Shown here piece by piece: positions 38,851 to 47,845 of a stretch of 64,000 bases of DNA. The stretch spans positions 1-64,000 of the forward strand of contig SLTK01000005.1 in assembly GCA_004347695.1 (NCBI GenBank). Reading direction: 5' to 3'. The position numbers and the translations under genes are program-made. A model generated the notes under the pieces. That model did not search any database. It saw only the letters and a program-made list of their open reading frames with translations, and was not told the origin of the DNA. Each line of letters starts with the position of its first letter. Position 1 is the first letter of the stretch. The DNA comes from Chloroflexota bacterium (lineage in GTDB: Bacteria > Chloroflexota > Anaerolineae > Anaerolineales > Anaerolineaceae).

Positions 38851-40149
38851 TTACTGAGCGGAAACGCTCTGGCCTTCCATGCCTTCGAGCAGTTGCGGCA
38901 GATACCAAACCTGTACGTCGGTGGCAACTTCGCCATCCGCCAGGTAAGCGGTGCCGTCCTGCAGATTCAGCGGGCCAGTCCATAAGTTCAAACCGCCAGC
39001 CAGTTCAGCAATGAAGGCATCCAGGCTCGTGGCAGCTTCAGCAGACAGGGCAGCGCCCTTCTGGAAACCAACCGGACTTGTGTCAACATTGTTGATGTCT
39101 GTCCAATCGGGGGCAAGCCACTCAAAGTAGGATGCAAAGGTGCCGTCTTTGACAGCCTGGGCCTGTTTCAGGTATACCGGGCCCCAGTTGAAGTAAGGAA
39201 CGCCCAGGCAAACATCTTTGCTTTCCTCACAGGCGGCGACATAGTCGTACGGAACAGCCCAGGCATCCTTGCCGGCAGCTTTCGCCTTGCCAGCCTGCAC
39301 CAGACCTTCGGTAGTGTCGATGCCAGAGATGACAACATCGTATCCGCTATTCAAGAAGTCATCTGCGACCTGGGTGGGATCGGAGGTGAAGCCGGGGATA
39401 TTGAACCAGAAACCAATCCAGGTGACTTTGAATTTCAGATCAGCGGCGCTTTTACCAGCATAGTTTTCATAGCAGTACTTGGCGCCGAGGTAAGCCGATG
39501 AGGCCAGGCGGCGGGTTTCATCATTGATTAGCGGTCCAAGATAACCAACCTGACCTGTTTTGGTAGTCAAAGCAGCCGCGCAGCCAGCAATCATCTTGCC
39601 GTATTCCATGCGGCCGAAGGAGTTACCGAACAGCGGCATTTCGACATAATTCACGCCGTCTTTCCAGGAAGAATCGCCGGAAGCATGAATCGTCGGGACA
39701 TCAGGGTGGGCCTGCGCAAATTCAACGGCCGCATCTTTCATGTCATCGGAGTTGAAAATGATGAGCTTGGCACCCTTGGAGAGCAAATCCTCAGCCAGTT
39801 GAGCCGGGGTGGTACCGGGGCGATCGGCGGAATTAACCTTGTCAATGTAGATCATCTTGGCGCCGGGCAGGTTTTCTTCAACATACAACCCGCCTTCATA
39901 GTGGGCCTGGCTGTAGCCGTGATCATTGTACGGGCCGACAAGCAGCATGCCGAAGATGAATTCCTCAGGGGCAGGAACATCGGTTGCAACCGGAGCAGCG
40001 GGGACATCCGTCGCTGCCGGAGCAGCAGGGACATCGGTTGCAGCGGGTGCAGCAGGTTCTTCAGTCGCTGCCGGAGCAGCGGGTTGGCAGGCAGCCAGCA
40101 GCAAGGCAGCTACCAGCAAAAGGCTTGCAAACAACCACAGACGTTTCAT
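38851..40149 (-). CDS. BMP-family nucleoside/purine-binding lipoprotein
   Basis: 432-residue extracytoplasmic binding protein of the BmpA/Med/PnrA type. Lipoprotein signal LLLAAC with C21, then an Ala/Pro/Thr tether of about four 9-residue repeats, then the BMP domain (FIFGMLLVGPYNDHGYSQAH, GKMIAGCAAALTTKTGQVGY). The start at 40149 has a GGAGGAG site; the open frame extends 53 codons upstream but without a ribosome site. First gene of the importer, downstream of arcC. BMP proteins characterised so far bind purine or pyrimidine nucleosides, which fits the island. The exact ligand is unknown. Confidence 0.9.
   Translation of the reverse strand: MKRLWLFASLLLVAALLLAACQPAAPAATEEPAAPAATDVPAAPAATDVPAAPVATDVPAPEEFIFGMLLVGPYNDHGYSQAHYEGGLYVEENLPGAKMIYIDKVNSADRPGTTPAQLAEDLLSKGAKLIIFNSDDMKDAAVEFAQAHPDVPTIHASGDSSWKDGVNYVEMPLFGNSFGRMEYGKMIAGCAAALTTKTGQVGYLGPLINDETRRLASSAYLGAKYCYENYAGKSAADLKFKVTWIGFWFNIPGFTSDPTQVADDFLNSGYDVVISGIDTTEGLVQAGKAKAAGKDAWAVPYDYVAACEESKDVCLGVPYFNWGPVYLKQAQAVKDGTFASYFEWLAPDWTDINNVDTSPVGFQKGAALSAEAATSLDAFIAELAGGLNLWTGPLNLQDGTAYLADGEVATDVQVWYLPQLLEGMEGQSVSAQ
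39971..40078 (-). repeat. Four in-frame 27-base repeats in the BMP lipoprotein tether
   Basis: Four tandem units of 27 bases (start points 39971, 39998, 40025, 40052) encode the 9-residue repeat of the PAATDVPAA type. Copy number may vary by replication slippage, changing tether length without shifting the frame. Confidence 0.75.
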
Positions 40150-40380
40150 TTCTCCTCCAAACTTTTCTCTAGAAAGGGTAAATGGGATTGGGGCAACACA
40201 GGGCGTATTCCTGTGATGTTGCTGAAACGAACCGGATACATAGGAGCAATCTGACACACCTCCTTCTATCTCTCGGTTAAAACCTTTTTGCATTCCCGCT
40301 AAAAACACGACGCCCCAGATCGGCGGGCGAACCTGGAACCATGGTTTATTTTACTAGATGCCGATGGATTTTCGGAAGGT

Positions 40381-40430
40381 GGGGCTGTTATTAACCTTAA
40401 AAAACAGCCCCATCCCCATATTTTAAGGTT
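40381..40430 (-). terminator. Two overlapping, mutually exclusive hairpins after arcC
   Basis: GGGGCTGTT (40381-40389) pairs with AACAGCCCC (40403-40411). AACCTTAAAA (40393-40402) pairs with TTTTAAGGTT (40421-40430). The two share sequence and cannot form together; the second overlaps the arcC stop codon. Neither has a good minus-strand T-run. Possible attenuator or alternative 3' end between arcC and the importer genes. Confidence 0.45.
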
Positions 40431-41376
40431 ACGGAACGATCCAGGTTCCGGTTTCGCCGCGCAGCGCCCGGCTCAAATTCTCCGGGTTGGTGATGATGGC
40501 GGCTTTTCCACCGCTTTCGAGGAAGCGCAAGATTGCCTGGACCTTGGGAAGCATGGAGCCCTTGGCAAAGTGGCCTTCTTCGATGTATTTCTTGGCTTCA
40601 GCCACGGTCAATCTGTCCAGCCATTTCTGGTCGGGCTTGTTGAAATTGATGGCGACTTTCTCTACTGCGGTGCTGATGATGAACATATCAGCCTTGATCA
40701 AGGTGGCTAATACGGATGAACCGAAGTCCTTGTCGATCACCGCTTCCACGCCTACCAGATCGCCATTTTCCTTGCGGATGACCGGGATACCGCCGCCGCC
40801 CACGCCAATGACCACAAATCCATCGTCGATCAGTTTGCGAATGGCTTCCGCTTCCACGATTTCACTGGGAATCGGGGAGGCAACTACCCGTCGCCAGCCG
40901 CGCCCGGCATCTTCGACCACGTTCCAGCCTTCATTGGCATGTTTCTCTTTGGCCATTTTCTCGTCCATAAAAGAACCGATTGGTTTGGTCGGGTTTTGGA
41001 AAGCTTTGTCATTGCGGTCAACTACTGTTTGGGTTACCACCGCGACCGCTTTTTTGTCCATTTTACGGGCTCTGAACTCGTTGTGCAGCGCCTGGACGAA
41101 CATGTAACCTATTGCGCCCTGAGTGTCAGCGCCGCAATAGTCCAGCGGAACTTCGTGCAATTCACTCCGCGCAATTTCCGACCGGCGCAGGATGAAACCC
41201 ACCTGCGGACCATTACCGTGGGTCACAACGACGTCATAACCTGCGGAAATCATATCAGCGATATGGTGCATCGATTCAGCACCTGCCTGGTACTGGTCAG
41301 GAACGGTCTGATGTTTGGCATCCTTGATCAGGGAGTTCCCGCCAACTGCAACGACTACTACACCTTTTTTTTCCAT
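40429..41376 (-). CDS. arcC: Carbamate kinase
   Basis: 315 residues of the amino-acid kinase fold. Carbamoyl phosphate + ADP gives ATP + carbamate, which decays to CO2 and ammonia. Motifs VAVGGNSL (N-terminal Gly-rich), THGNGPQVG, GVGGGGIPV and EAVIDKDFGSS are intact. Directly downstream of the YgeW-type carbamoyltransferase (51 bases), so it should be the energy-conserving step, as YqeA in the E. coli cluster. No arginine deiminase gene is present, arguing against an arginine pathway. Confidence 0.95.
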   Translation of the reverse strand: MEKKGVVVVAVGGNSLIKDAKHQTVPDQYQAGAESMHHIADMISAGYDVVVTHGNGPQVGFILRRSEIARSELHEVPLDYCGADTQGAIGYMFVQALHNEFRARKMDKKAVAVVTQTVVDRNDKAFQNPTKPIGSFMDEKMAKEKHANEGWNVVEDAGRGWRRVVASPIPSEIVEAEAIRKLIDDGFVVIGVGGGGIPVIRKENGDLVGVEAVIDKDFGSSVLATLIKADMFIISTAVEKVAINFNKPDQKWLDRLTVAEAKKYIEEGHFAKGSMLPKVQAILRFLESGGKAAIITNPENLSRALRGETGTWIVP

Positions 41377-41427
41377 TGTCCTATCTTCTCTCTTTGCAAA
41401 ATATAAAAATGTTTCTGGGGAAAATTC

Positions 41428-42408
41428 CTACCCCATTGTTAAGGCCATGACCGCATTTTGAGCATGCATGCGGTTCTCAGCTTCGTCAAAGACCACCGAC
41501 TGCGGTCCGTCCATAACCTCGTTGGTTACTTCTACATCGCGGTCAGCAGGGAGCGGGTGCATGAAGATGGCGTCTTCTTTGGCCAGCTTCATCTTCTTGG
41601 CGTCCGTCATCCAGTTCTTGTATTTATCCTGCAGGCGTTTACCTTCGGCAGCGTCGGTGGTGGTCAGCAGCGGGCCCCAGGACTTGGCGTAAACCACGTC
41701 TGCATCCTTGAAGCCTTCATCCATGTCGTGCACAATATCGAATTTTGTGCCGAATTTCTTCGCCTGTTCAGCCGCTGCCGCTTCGATTTCGGGCATGAGC
41801 GGAAATTCTTTCGGGTAAGACAAAGTCACGTCCATGCCAAAACGCGGCATTTGCAGAATCAACGATTGCGGAACGGAGATCGGTTTCAGGTAGGAAGCCG
41901 CGTATGCCCAGGAGACCACGATTTTCTTCTTGCGCAGGTCGCGGCCTTTCTTCTCCATGATGGTCATCAGGTCGGCCAGGCACTGGAAGGGGTGATAGAT
42001 GTCGCATTGCATATTGAGCACGGGAACACGGGAGGCTTTGGCGACTTCGTTGATGTACTGATTGCCCAATGCCCAATCGCAGTGGCGAATGGCAATGCCA
42101 TCGAAATAGCGGCCATAGATCTCGCCGATTTCAGTTGAGGTATCGCCGTGTTTGATCTGTGTGGTGGTGCTTTCAATGAAAGCAGCGTGCCCGCCCAGGT
42201 GCGCCATGCCGGCTTCGAACGAACCGCGGGTGCGGGTGCTGGAAAAGAAGAACAGCATCGCCAGGACTTTGTCACGCAGGTAGGGGGTCGGTTCATTCAA
42301 GGCTCGCTTGCGCTTCAGATCGAAGGCGACGTCCAGTACAGTTTCGACTTCCTCCTTGGTGAAGTCAAGGTCACCAATCAGGTCACGACCATGTAAATTT
42401 GTTTGCAT
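41428..42408 (-). CDS. ygeW: YgeW-family knotted carbamoyltransferase
   Basis: 326 residues. Carbamoyl-phosphate site SSTRTRGSF (56-64); HCDWALGN and MQCDIYHPFQCLADL follow the family pattern; C-terminal HPLPADRDVEV. The central block SWAYAASYLKPISVPQ closely matches E. coli YgeW and marks the knotted carbamoyltransferases, not ordinary ornithine or aspartate enzymes. Shorter than E. coli YgeW (396). Expected to run in the phosphorolytic direction, making carbamoyl phosphate from a ureido compound for the adjacent carbamate kinase. A 2,3-diureidopropionate-type substrate is inferred from the cluster. AGGAG ribosome site. Confidence 0.88.
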   Translation of the reverse strand: MQTNLHGRDLIGDLDFTKEEVETVLDVAFDLKRKRALNEPTPYLRDKVLAMLFFFSSTRTRGSFEAGMAHLGGHAAFIESTTTQIKHGDTSTEIGEIYGRYFDGIAIRHCDWALGNQYINEVAKASRVPVLNMQCDIYHPFQCLADLMTIMEKKGRDLRKKKIVVSWAYAASYLKPISVPQSLILQMPRFGMDVTLSYPKEFPLMPEIEAAAAEQAKKFGTKFDIVHDMDEGFKDADVVYAKSWGPLLTTTDAAEGKRLQDKYKNWMTDAKKMKLAKEDAIFMHPLPADRDVEVTNEVMDGPQSVVFDEAENRMHAQNAVMALTMG

Positions 42409-42440
42409 GATTTAACTCCTCTTATTTAATAGGGGTCGAT

Positions 42441-43664
42441 TCAGGCCAATTTCTCAGCCAAAATTGCAGGGAACAGTGCGTAAAACTCGGTCGCCTTGAC
42501 CACATCGTCCAGCGAAACCGAATCCATTACCGTGTGAGCAGTTTCTTCGTCGCCCGGGCCAAAACCAATGCTGGGAATGCCAGCCTTGCCAGCCCAGTAA
42601 ATGCCGTTTGTACTGAAATTCCACTTGCCGGAAGCGCCTTCCGGCAGACCGATCTGGGTGCGCGCTTCCAATCCGGCCCGGACCAAGGCATGTTCTTCTT
42701 CCAACGCCCAGGCGGGAAAGTATTTATCCACCGGGAAAACAAAACCGGTGTAGGACGGCTCATCATAGAAAAGCGGCTCGACCTTGACCTTGCTCTTGAG
42801 TTCAGCCGGGATCAAGGCTTCCACTTGAGCGATAGCCTCTTCTTTGGTTTCGCCGAAGGTCATGCGCCGGTCTATGTAGATGATGGCCTCATCCGGCACG
42901 GCGTTGATCGACGGGGTCTTGACGACCATATCGCTGACGGTGATCTTGCCGTGACCCAGGAAGGGATGATCGCCCAGCTTGGGTTCAAGATCGCGGATAC
43001 CGGCAATGACGGGCAGTAAATTGTAGATGGCATTATCGCCCAGGTGATTGCTGGCAGCGTGCGCGCTGCGGCCTTTGGAAACGACGCGCATTTCAACGCG
43101 GCCTTTATGCCCGCGGTAAACCTGCATTTTGGTCGGCTCGCCAATCACAACGAAGTCCGGGCGTACACCCGGGTCAACCTCGACAAAGGTGTTGGGGGCA
43201 ATGCCGTCGCACCATTCTTCCATGTTGCCAAAATAATAGGCGGTCCAACCTTCGAGCAGACCGAATTGATGGGCTATAGCCAGCCCATAAACCATACCGG
43301 GGGTCGAACCTTTCTCGTCGCATGCACCGCGGCCATAGAAAATGCCATTTTCAACTTTACCGATGAAGGGGTCATGCGGCCACTCAGTCGGATCACCGAT
43401 GCCAACGGTATCGATATGCGAGTCGAACACCAGCGTGCGCGCTCCGCTGCCGATCCGCCCAAGAATATTCCCCATTTTGTCAAAACGCACTTCGGCAAAC
43501 CCCAATTTCTTCATCTCTGCGCCAATGCGCTCGCCAACATCACCAATCTTTGAATCCATGCTGGGGATGGCGACAATATCGCGCATAAATTGAACGATAG
43601 CGCTGCGATGCTTGGCTACCTGCTCCTGAACTTGCTGAACTTTTTGACGATCAACCTTCGCCAT
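42441..43664 (-). CDS. ygeY: YgeY-family M20 metallohydrolase
   Basis: 407-residue dinuclear zinc amidohydrolase of peptidase family M20. Metal ligands are seen in FDSHIDTVG, GACDEKGS (bridging Asp), NMEEWCDG (catalytic Glu pair), IGEP and the C-terminal ETAHTVMD. The inserted dimerisation domain has the GHKGRVEM and GRSAHAASN motifs. Length equals E. coli YgeY. Known members co-occur with ygeW, ssnA and selenium-dependent molybdenum hydroxylases. Likely hydrolyses a carbamoyl or amide bond of a purine-derived ureide. 32 bases upstream of ygeW. Confidence 0.88.
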   Translation of the reverse strand: MAKVDRQKVQQVQEQVAKHRSAIVQFMRDIVAIPSMDSKIGDVGERIGAEMKKLGFAEVRFDKMGNILGRIGSGARTLVFDSHIDTVGIGDPTEWPHDPFIGKVENGIFYGRGACDEKGSTPGMVYGLAIAHQFGLLEGWTAYYFGNMEEWCDGIAPNTFVEVDPGVRPDFVVIGEPTKMQVYRGHKGRVEMRVVSKGRSAHAASNHLGDNAIYNLLPVIAGIRDLEPKLGDHPFLGHGKITVSDMVVKTPSINAVPDEAIIYIDRRMTFGETKEEAIAQVEALIPAELKSKVKVEPLFYDEPSYTGFVFPVDKYFPAWALEEEHALVRAGLEARTQIGLPEGASGKWNFSTNGIYWAGKAGIPSIGFGPGDEETAHTVMDSVSLDDVVKATEFYALFPAILAEKLA

Positions 43665-43706
43665 ACAAAGTATCCTTTCTTCTCTCTCTTTGAAGTATCA
43701 ACCAGT

Positions 43707-44447
43707 TCACTTTTCTAGTTTTACAAGATTACCCACCCGCCGGACTACATGGAAGCGGAAATAACCCGGCAGGAAGAAACTAATCGAATAGTCCACCACC
43801 CGGCCATCCTGATCATACAGCCAGCCAATAAACCTTTCCATCACGTCGCCGCGCTGAATTTCCAAAGCCCGCGCCACCTCTGAGGTAGCAGCAACTGCGT
43901 TAATCTCTGTGTATGACTTGAGTAGTTTGGGCGAACCGCGCCGAATCAGCAGGTCTAAAACAGAACCATTAAACCCCTCATCCAGGTCGTGCGCGGTCAG
44001 AACATTTTCCGGCAAAATATCAATCAGATACGCTACTGGACGGTTGTCGCCCAGGATGACGCGCTCAACCCTGACCAGTGGAGAACCTTCATCCACGCCG
44101 AGCTGTTTCGCCAGATCGCCATTGGCATTAACCTGGTTGATGCGCAGGTCGCCCATGGTGATTTTCAGGTTGATTGAATCTGCTGACGACTCGATACTTT
44201 GCAGGACCTCCAAGCCACTCTCGATCACGGAGGTCCGGCCGACGACAAAAGTGCCAATCCCCTGCCGGCGGCGGATTAATCCCTGCCCTTCGAAAGCGCG
44301 CATCGCCTCGCGCAAGGTTGCGCGGGAAACGCCCATTTGTTGCGCCAGTTGCGGTTCCGAAGGCAAGCGGTCGCCCGGAACCGTTTTTTCGATCAGTTCG
44401 GCCAGCTCAATTTGGAGACGCTGGTATGGATGAATGTTATCGGTCAT
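43707..44447 (-). CDS. GntR/HutC-family transcriptional regulator
   Basis: 246 residues: an N-terminal winged helix (about 8-70, LPSEPQLAQQMGVSRATLRE) and a C-terminal UTRA ligand-binding domain (about 90-240). A local regulator, probably a repressor released by a pathway metabolite. It is translated 2 bases after adenine deaminase, using the GGGAGGA inside that gene's end, and stands before ygeY. The most likely targets are the island promoters; no operator could be fixed by eye. Confidence 0.9.
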   Translation of the reverse strand: MTDNIHPYQRLQIELAELIEKTVPGDRLPSEPQLAQQMGVSRATLREAMRAFEGQGLIRRRQGIGTFVVGRTSVIESGLEVLQSIESSADSINLKITMGDLRINQVNANGDLAKQLGVDEGSPLVRVERVILGDNRPVAYLIDILPENVLTAHDLDEGFNGSVLDLLIRRGSPKLLKSYTEINAVAATSEVARALEIQRGDVMERFIGWLYDQDGRVVDYSISFFLPGYFRFHVVRRVGNLVKLEK

Positions 44448-44449
44448 GA

Positions 44450-46255
44450 TTATTTTTCCTCCCTCTCTATTACAGAAACAAATTTGAACTGCCGGACATC
44501 CACCACCCCCAGGTCAGAGATGCGCAGTTCGGGAATGACCACCAGAGCCATCAAACTGAGCTGCATATTGGGGTTGTTCAGATTGCAGCCGCAGGCTACG
44601 AACCCACGCAGCACTGTGGCAGCTTCCTCCGCCACGACTCTGGCCGGTTGGTCAGACATAAGGCCGGCAATTGGTAAGCGAACCTTCCCAATCACCTGTC
44701 CCTCTTTGATCACGACCTGTCCACCGCCGCATGCAGCCAGTTCGTTGACTGCCTGAGCCATCATGGCGTCGTCGGTGCCAATGACAATCAGATGATGGCT
44801 GTCGTGGGCAACTGTGGTGGCAATGGCACAATGAGCTGCCAGGCTGAACCCGTGCACCAGTCCAACTTGAACCCGCCCGCTGGAGACATGGCGTTCGACC
44901 AGGGCAATTTTGATAATATCGTTTTCAAGGTCGATCTTAACCAACCCGTCTTCTACCTTCACCGGCAGATGCAGGTGGCGGTTGGGCGCCTGGTTTTCGA
45001 TCACGCCGATTACATGGGCGATGGCAGTACCATTTTGAATATTTTCGGCTTTCAAGGCAAAATCAGCGGCGCTTTTTGGCCGCGGTAGATGCACCGAGTT
45101 GATTACCCAATCCGGATATGTTCTTACAGGGAGTTCGACCCGCAAAGCGCCTTCTTCAGCCACAACCTGCCCACGGGCAATGACCTGTTCAGCAGCAAAA
45201 TTCTTCAGGTCCTGCACCAGCACGATATCCGCAAAACGGCCGGGAGCGATCAGGCCCATATCGCGGCTGACGCCGAAATGTTCGGCAGTATTGATGGTTG
45301 CCATCTGAATGGCAGTCAGGGGGTCAAGGCCCTGACCAATGGCATGGCGAAGCACCCGGTCCATGTGACCTTCCTGCACCAGGGTGGCGGAGTGCGAATC
45401 ATCGGTGCACAGCAGGAAACGCCGCGAGTCGAGCCCTTTTTCGGTTACCGCTTTGACCTGAGCAGCCACATCATGCCAGGCTGAGCCATAGCGCATCATG
45501 ACTTTCATACCCTGGCGGGCGCGCTGTATCGCATCGTTAACCGTTGTGCCTTCGTGGTCATCTTCCGCACCGCCGGCAGCGTACCCGTAGAATGGCAATC
45601 CCATGTCCGGCGAGGCATAATGCCCGCCAATCACTTTGCCGGCGTTGCGCGTGGCAGCCATTTCAGCATGAACGCTTTCCTGGCTGTTGAATACGCCCGG
45701 GAAGTTCATCATTTCCCCCAGGCCGACAATGCCCGGCCATTCCATCATTTCAGCCACATCCGCCGGGCTGATGCTGGCGCCGGGAGTTTCGAAGCCGGGA
45801 GCGGACGGAACGCACGACGGCGCCTGGACAAACACATGCACCGGCTGGTCGGCGGCCTCATCCATCATCATGCGCACGCCTTTCAGGCCAAAGATATTGG
45901 CAATTTCATGCGGATCGACGAACATGGCAGTGGTGCCGTGTGGGACGACTGTCCGGACAAATTCAGTTACAGTCAACATTCCCGACTCGACGTGCATGTG
46001 GCCATCCATCAGCCCCGGTACCAGGAAACGACCCTTTGCTTCAATGATTTTGGTCTGCGCACCGATCGTATGACTGGCATCCGGACCGACATAGGCAATT
46101 CGGTCGTTTAAAATAGCGATATCCGTCTCCGGGACTATTTCGCCGGATTGGACGGAAACCCACTGTCCTTTTCGGATGACCAGGTCAGCAGGCAGTCGTC
46201 CCATGGCGCAATCCACTAATTTACGAGCGGATTCTGCAGTAACTTTCAAAACCAT
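44450..46255 (-). CDS. ade: Adenine deaminase
   Basis: 601-residue metal-dependent amidohydrolase converting adenine to hypoxanthine + ammonia. HxH motif MDGHMHVESG, the PHGTTAMFVDPHEIAN block, DDSHSATL and the C-terminal substrate domain (HDSHHLIVIG, GGGQVV) are those of bacterial Ade. Feeds hypoxanthine to the catabolic route or to salvage by Hpt. GGAGGTGAC ribosome site. Downstream of 8-oxoguanine deaminase. Confidence 0.95.
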   Translation of the reverse strand: MVLKVTAESARKLVDCAMGRLPADLVIRKGQWVSVQSGEIVPETDIAILNDRIAYVGPDASHTIGAQTKIIEAKGRFLVPGLMDGHMHVESGMLTVTEFVRTVVPHGTTAMFVDPHEIANIFGLKGVRMMMDEAADQPVHVFVQAPSCVPSAPGFETPGASISPADVAEMMEWPGIVGLGEMMNFPGVFNSQESVHAEMAATRNAGKVIGGHYASPDMGLPFYGYAAGGAEDDHEGTTVNDAIQRARQGMKVMMRYGSAWHDVAAQVKAVTEKGLDSRRFLLCTDDSHSATLVQEGHMDRVLRHAIGQGLDPLTAIQMATINTAEHFGVSRDMGLIAPGRFADIVLVQDLKNFAAEQVIARGQVVAEEGALRVELPVRTYPDWVINSVHLPRPKSAADFALKAENIQNGTAIAHVIGVIENQAPNRHLHLPVKVEDGLVKIDLENDIIKIALVERHVSSGRVQVGLVHGFSLAAHCAIATTVAHDSHHLIVIGTDDAMMAQAVNELAACGGGQVVIKEGQVIGKVRLPIAGLMSDQPARVVAEEAATVLRGFVACGCNLNNPNMQLSLMALVVIPELRISDLGVVDVRQFKFVSVIEREEK

Positions 46256-46314
46256 GTCACCTCCAGCTTAAGAAAGTAACCTGTTTGGGGGATTCACAGG
46301 TTGCTTTAGGGGAT

Positions 46315-47700
46315 TCAGGTGAGCAGCCGGGCAGCCGCTTGATTATGGGTTTCGATCTGACGGGACAGATCCAGGGTTGCCAGCATTCCCTGTTTAACGA
46401 CATACTTGCCCTGAACAACGGTGTAATCAGTATTCCGCGGCTGACAAAATACCAACGCAGCCACCGGATCGTGAAGGGCGCCTGTGTATTCCAGACGGCT
46501 CAGATCGTAGGCAATAAAGTCAGCGCATTTGCCGACCTCCAGAGAGCCAATATCGCCGCGGCCCAACACTGCTGCGCCGCCGCGCGTTGCCAGTTCCAAC
46601 GCCTGCCTTCCGGTCAGCAGCGGGGGCGCATCTTCTGTGGAAAGCGATGCTCCCGCAAGACCCGCGCCAAGGCGCGCAAGAAGCATGGCCTGACGCGCCT
46701 CTGCCAGCATGTGTGAACCATCATTGCTGGCCGAACCATCGACGCCTAACCCAACCTTGACCCCGGCTCGCAGGTAGCCGTTCAAAGGCGCAATGCCGGA
46801 TCCCAAGCGCATATTGGATGAAGGACAATGCGCCACACCGCAGCCGTGGTGGGCGAAAACCTGGATCTCCGGCAGGTCGATATGGACTGCATGGGCAAAC
46901 CAGACATCCTTACCAAGCCAGCCGACCGATTCCATGTACGCCACCGGCCGGTGACCAAAGCGCTGCAGGCAAAATTCCTCTTCGTCCTGTGTCTCGGCCA
47001 GGTGCGTGTGCAGTTGCACGCCATAATGTCGCGCCAGGACAGCACTTTCTTTCATCAACTCGCCGGTAACGCTGAACGGCGAGCACGGCGCCAGCACAAT
47101 CTGGACCATCGCCCCGGGATTAGGATCGTGGTAGGTTTCAATCAGCCGGACGCTGTCGCGCAGAATAGCTTCTTCTGTATCCACAACCGAGTCCGGCGGC
47201 AATCCGCCCTGGCTCTCGCCCAGGCTCATCGAACCGCGCGAAGCATGGATGCGCATGCCCATATCGCGGGCGGCGGCGATTTCGTCATCCAACCGCGAAC
47301 CGTTGGGGAACAAATACAAATGATCTGAAGCCGTGGTGCAACCGGAGAGCGCCAGTTCAGCCAGTGCAGTCTGGGTTGAAATGTAAATATCATCCGGCCG
47401 CAATCTTGCCCAGATGGGGTATAACGTCTTGAGCCAGTTGAACAGGTTGGCATCCTGAGCAGCCGGCACCGCACGGGTCAGGGTCTGGTAAAAATGATGG
47501 TGGGTATTGACCATTCCCGGCAGCACCACATGACCGGTAAGATCCAGTACTTCATCCGCCTCGGTGGGCAGGTCTGCGCTGGGTCCGACCTGTTCGATAA
47601 AGCCGTCGCGAACGAAAAGGCCTCCGCCCGGGATTTCCCGGCGCGTCCCATCCATCGTCACTAAAACAGCGGCGTTCTTTACAAGGAATGTCTTGGGCAT
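46315..47700 (-). CDS. 8-oxoguanine deaminase / SsnA-like amidohydrolase
   Basis: 461-residue member of the guanine-deaminase-like amidohydrolases. HxH motif VNTHHHFYQ (about 65-73), LHTHLAETQDEEE, HCPSSNMRLGSG and GLGVDGSASND provide the metal ligands. The LTRAVPAAQDANLFNWLKTL and SGCTTASDHLYLFPNG segments match my recollection of the 8-oxoguanine deaminases (8-oxoguanine to urate). SsnA of the E. coli cluster belongs to the same superfamily, so that role is the alternative. First gene of the long purine unit; a weak ribosome site precedes the ATG. Confidence 0.82.
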   Translation of the reverse strand: MPKTFLVKNAAVLVTMDGTRREIPGGGLFVRDGFIEQVGPSADLPTEADEVLDLTGHVVLPGMVNTHHHFYQTLTRAVPAAQDANLFNWLKTLYPIWARLRPDDIYISTQTALAELALSGCTTASDHLYLFPNGSRLDDEIAAARDMGMRIHASRGSMSLGESQGGLPPDSVVDTEEAILRDSVRLIETYHDPNPGAMVQIVLAPCSPFSVTGELMKESAVLARHYGVQLHTHLAETQDEEEFCLQRFGHRPVAYMESVGWLGKDVWFAHAVHIDLPEIQVFAHHGCGVAHCPSSNMRLGSGIAPLNGYLRAGVKVGLGVDGSASNDGSHMLAEARQAMLLARLGAGLAGASLSTEDAPPLLTGRQALELATRGGAAVLGRGDIGSLEVGKCADFIAYDLSRLEYTGALHDPVAALVFCQPRNTDYTVVQGKYVVKQGMLATLDLSRQIETHNQAAARLLT

Positions 47701-47845
47701 GAGTCTGAGAGATCAGAATTCAAAAAATGTTGGGGGAGTTGTTTTGTTCTGTTCGCGCCAATAGCGCTGGCGCAAGCTGCCAGCGACATCTTAAGTGTAG
47801 TCAATTTAACTCAAAAGTCAATTGTCAGACAACATCCAAATGTCA

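Noticed and set aside
41428-42408. Ornithine carbamoyltransferase of an arginine deiminase pathway
   Set aside because: The SWAYAASYLKPISVPQ block matches knotted YgeW-type enzymes, and no arcA or arginine/ornithine exchanger is present.
29154-47700. Genomic island acquired as one mobile element
   Set aside because: No integrase, tRNA junction, flanking direct repeats or visible change in base composition; the term island is used here only for functional clustering.
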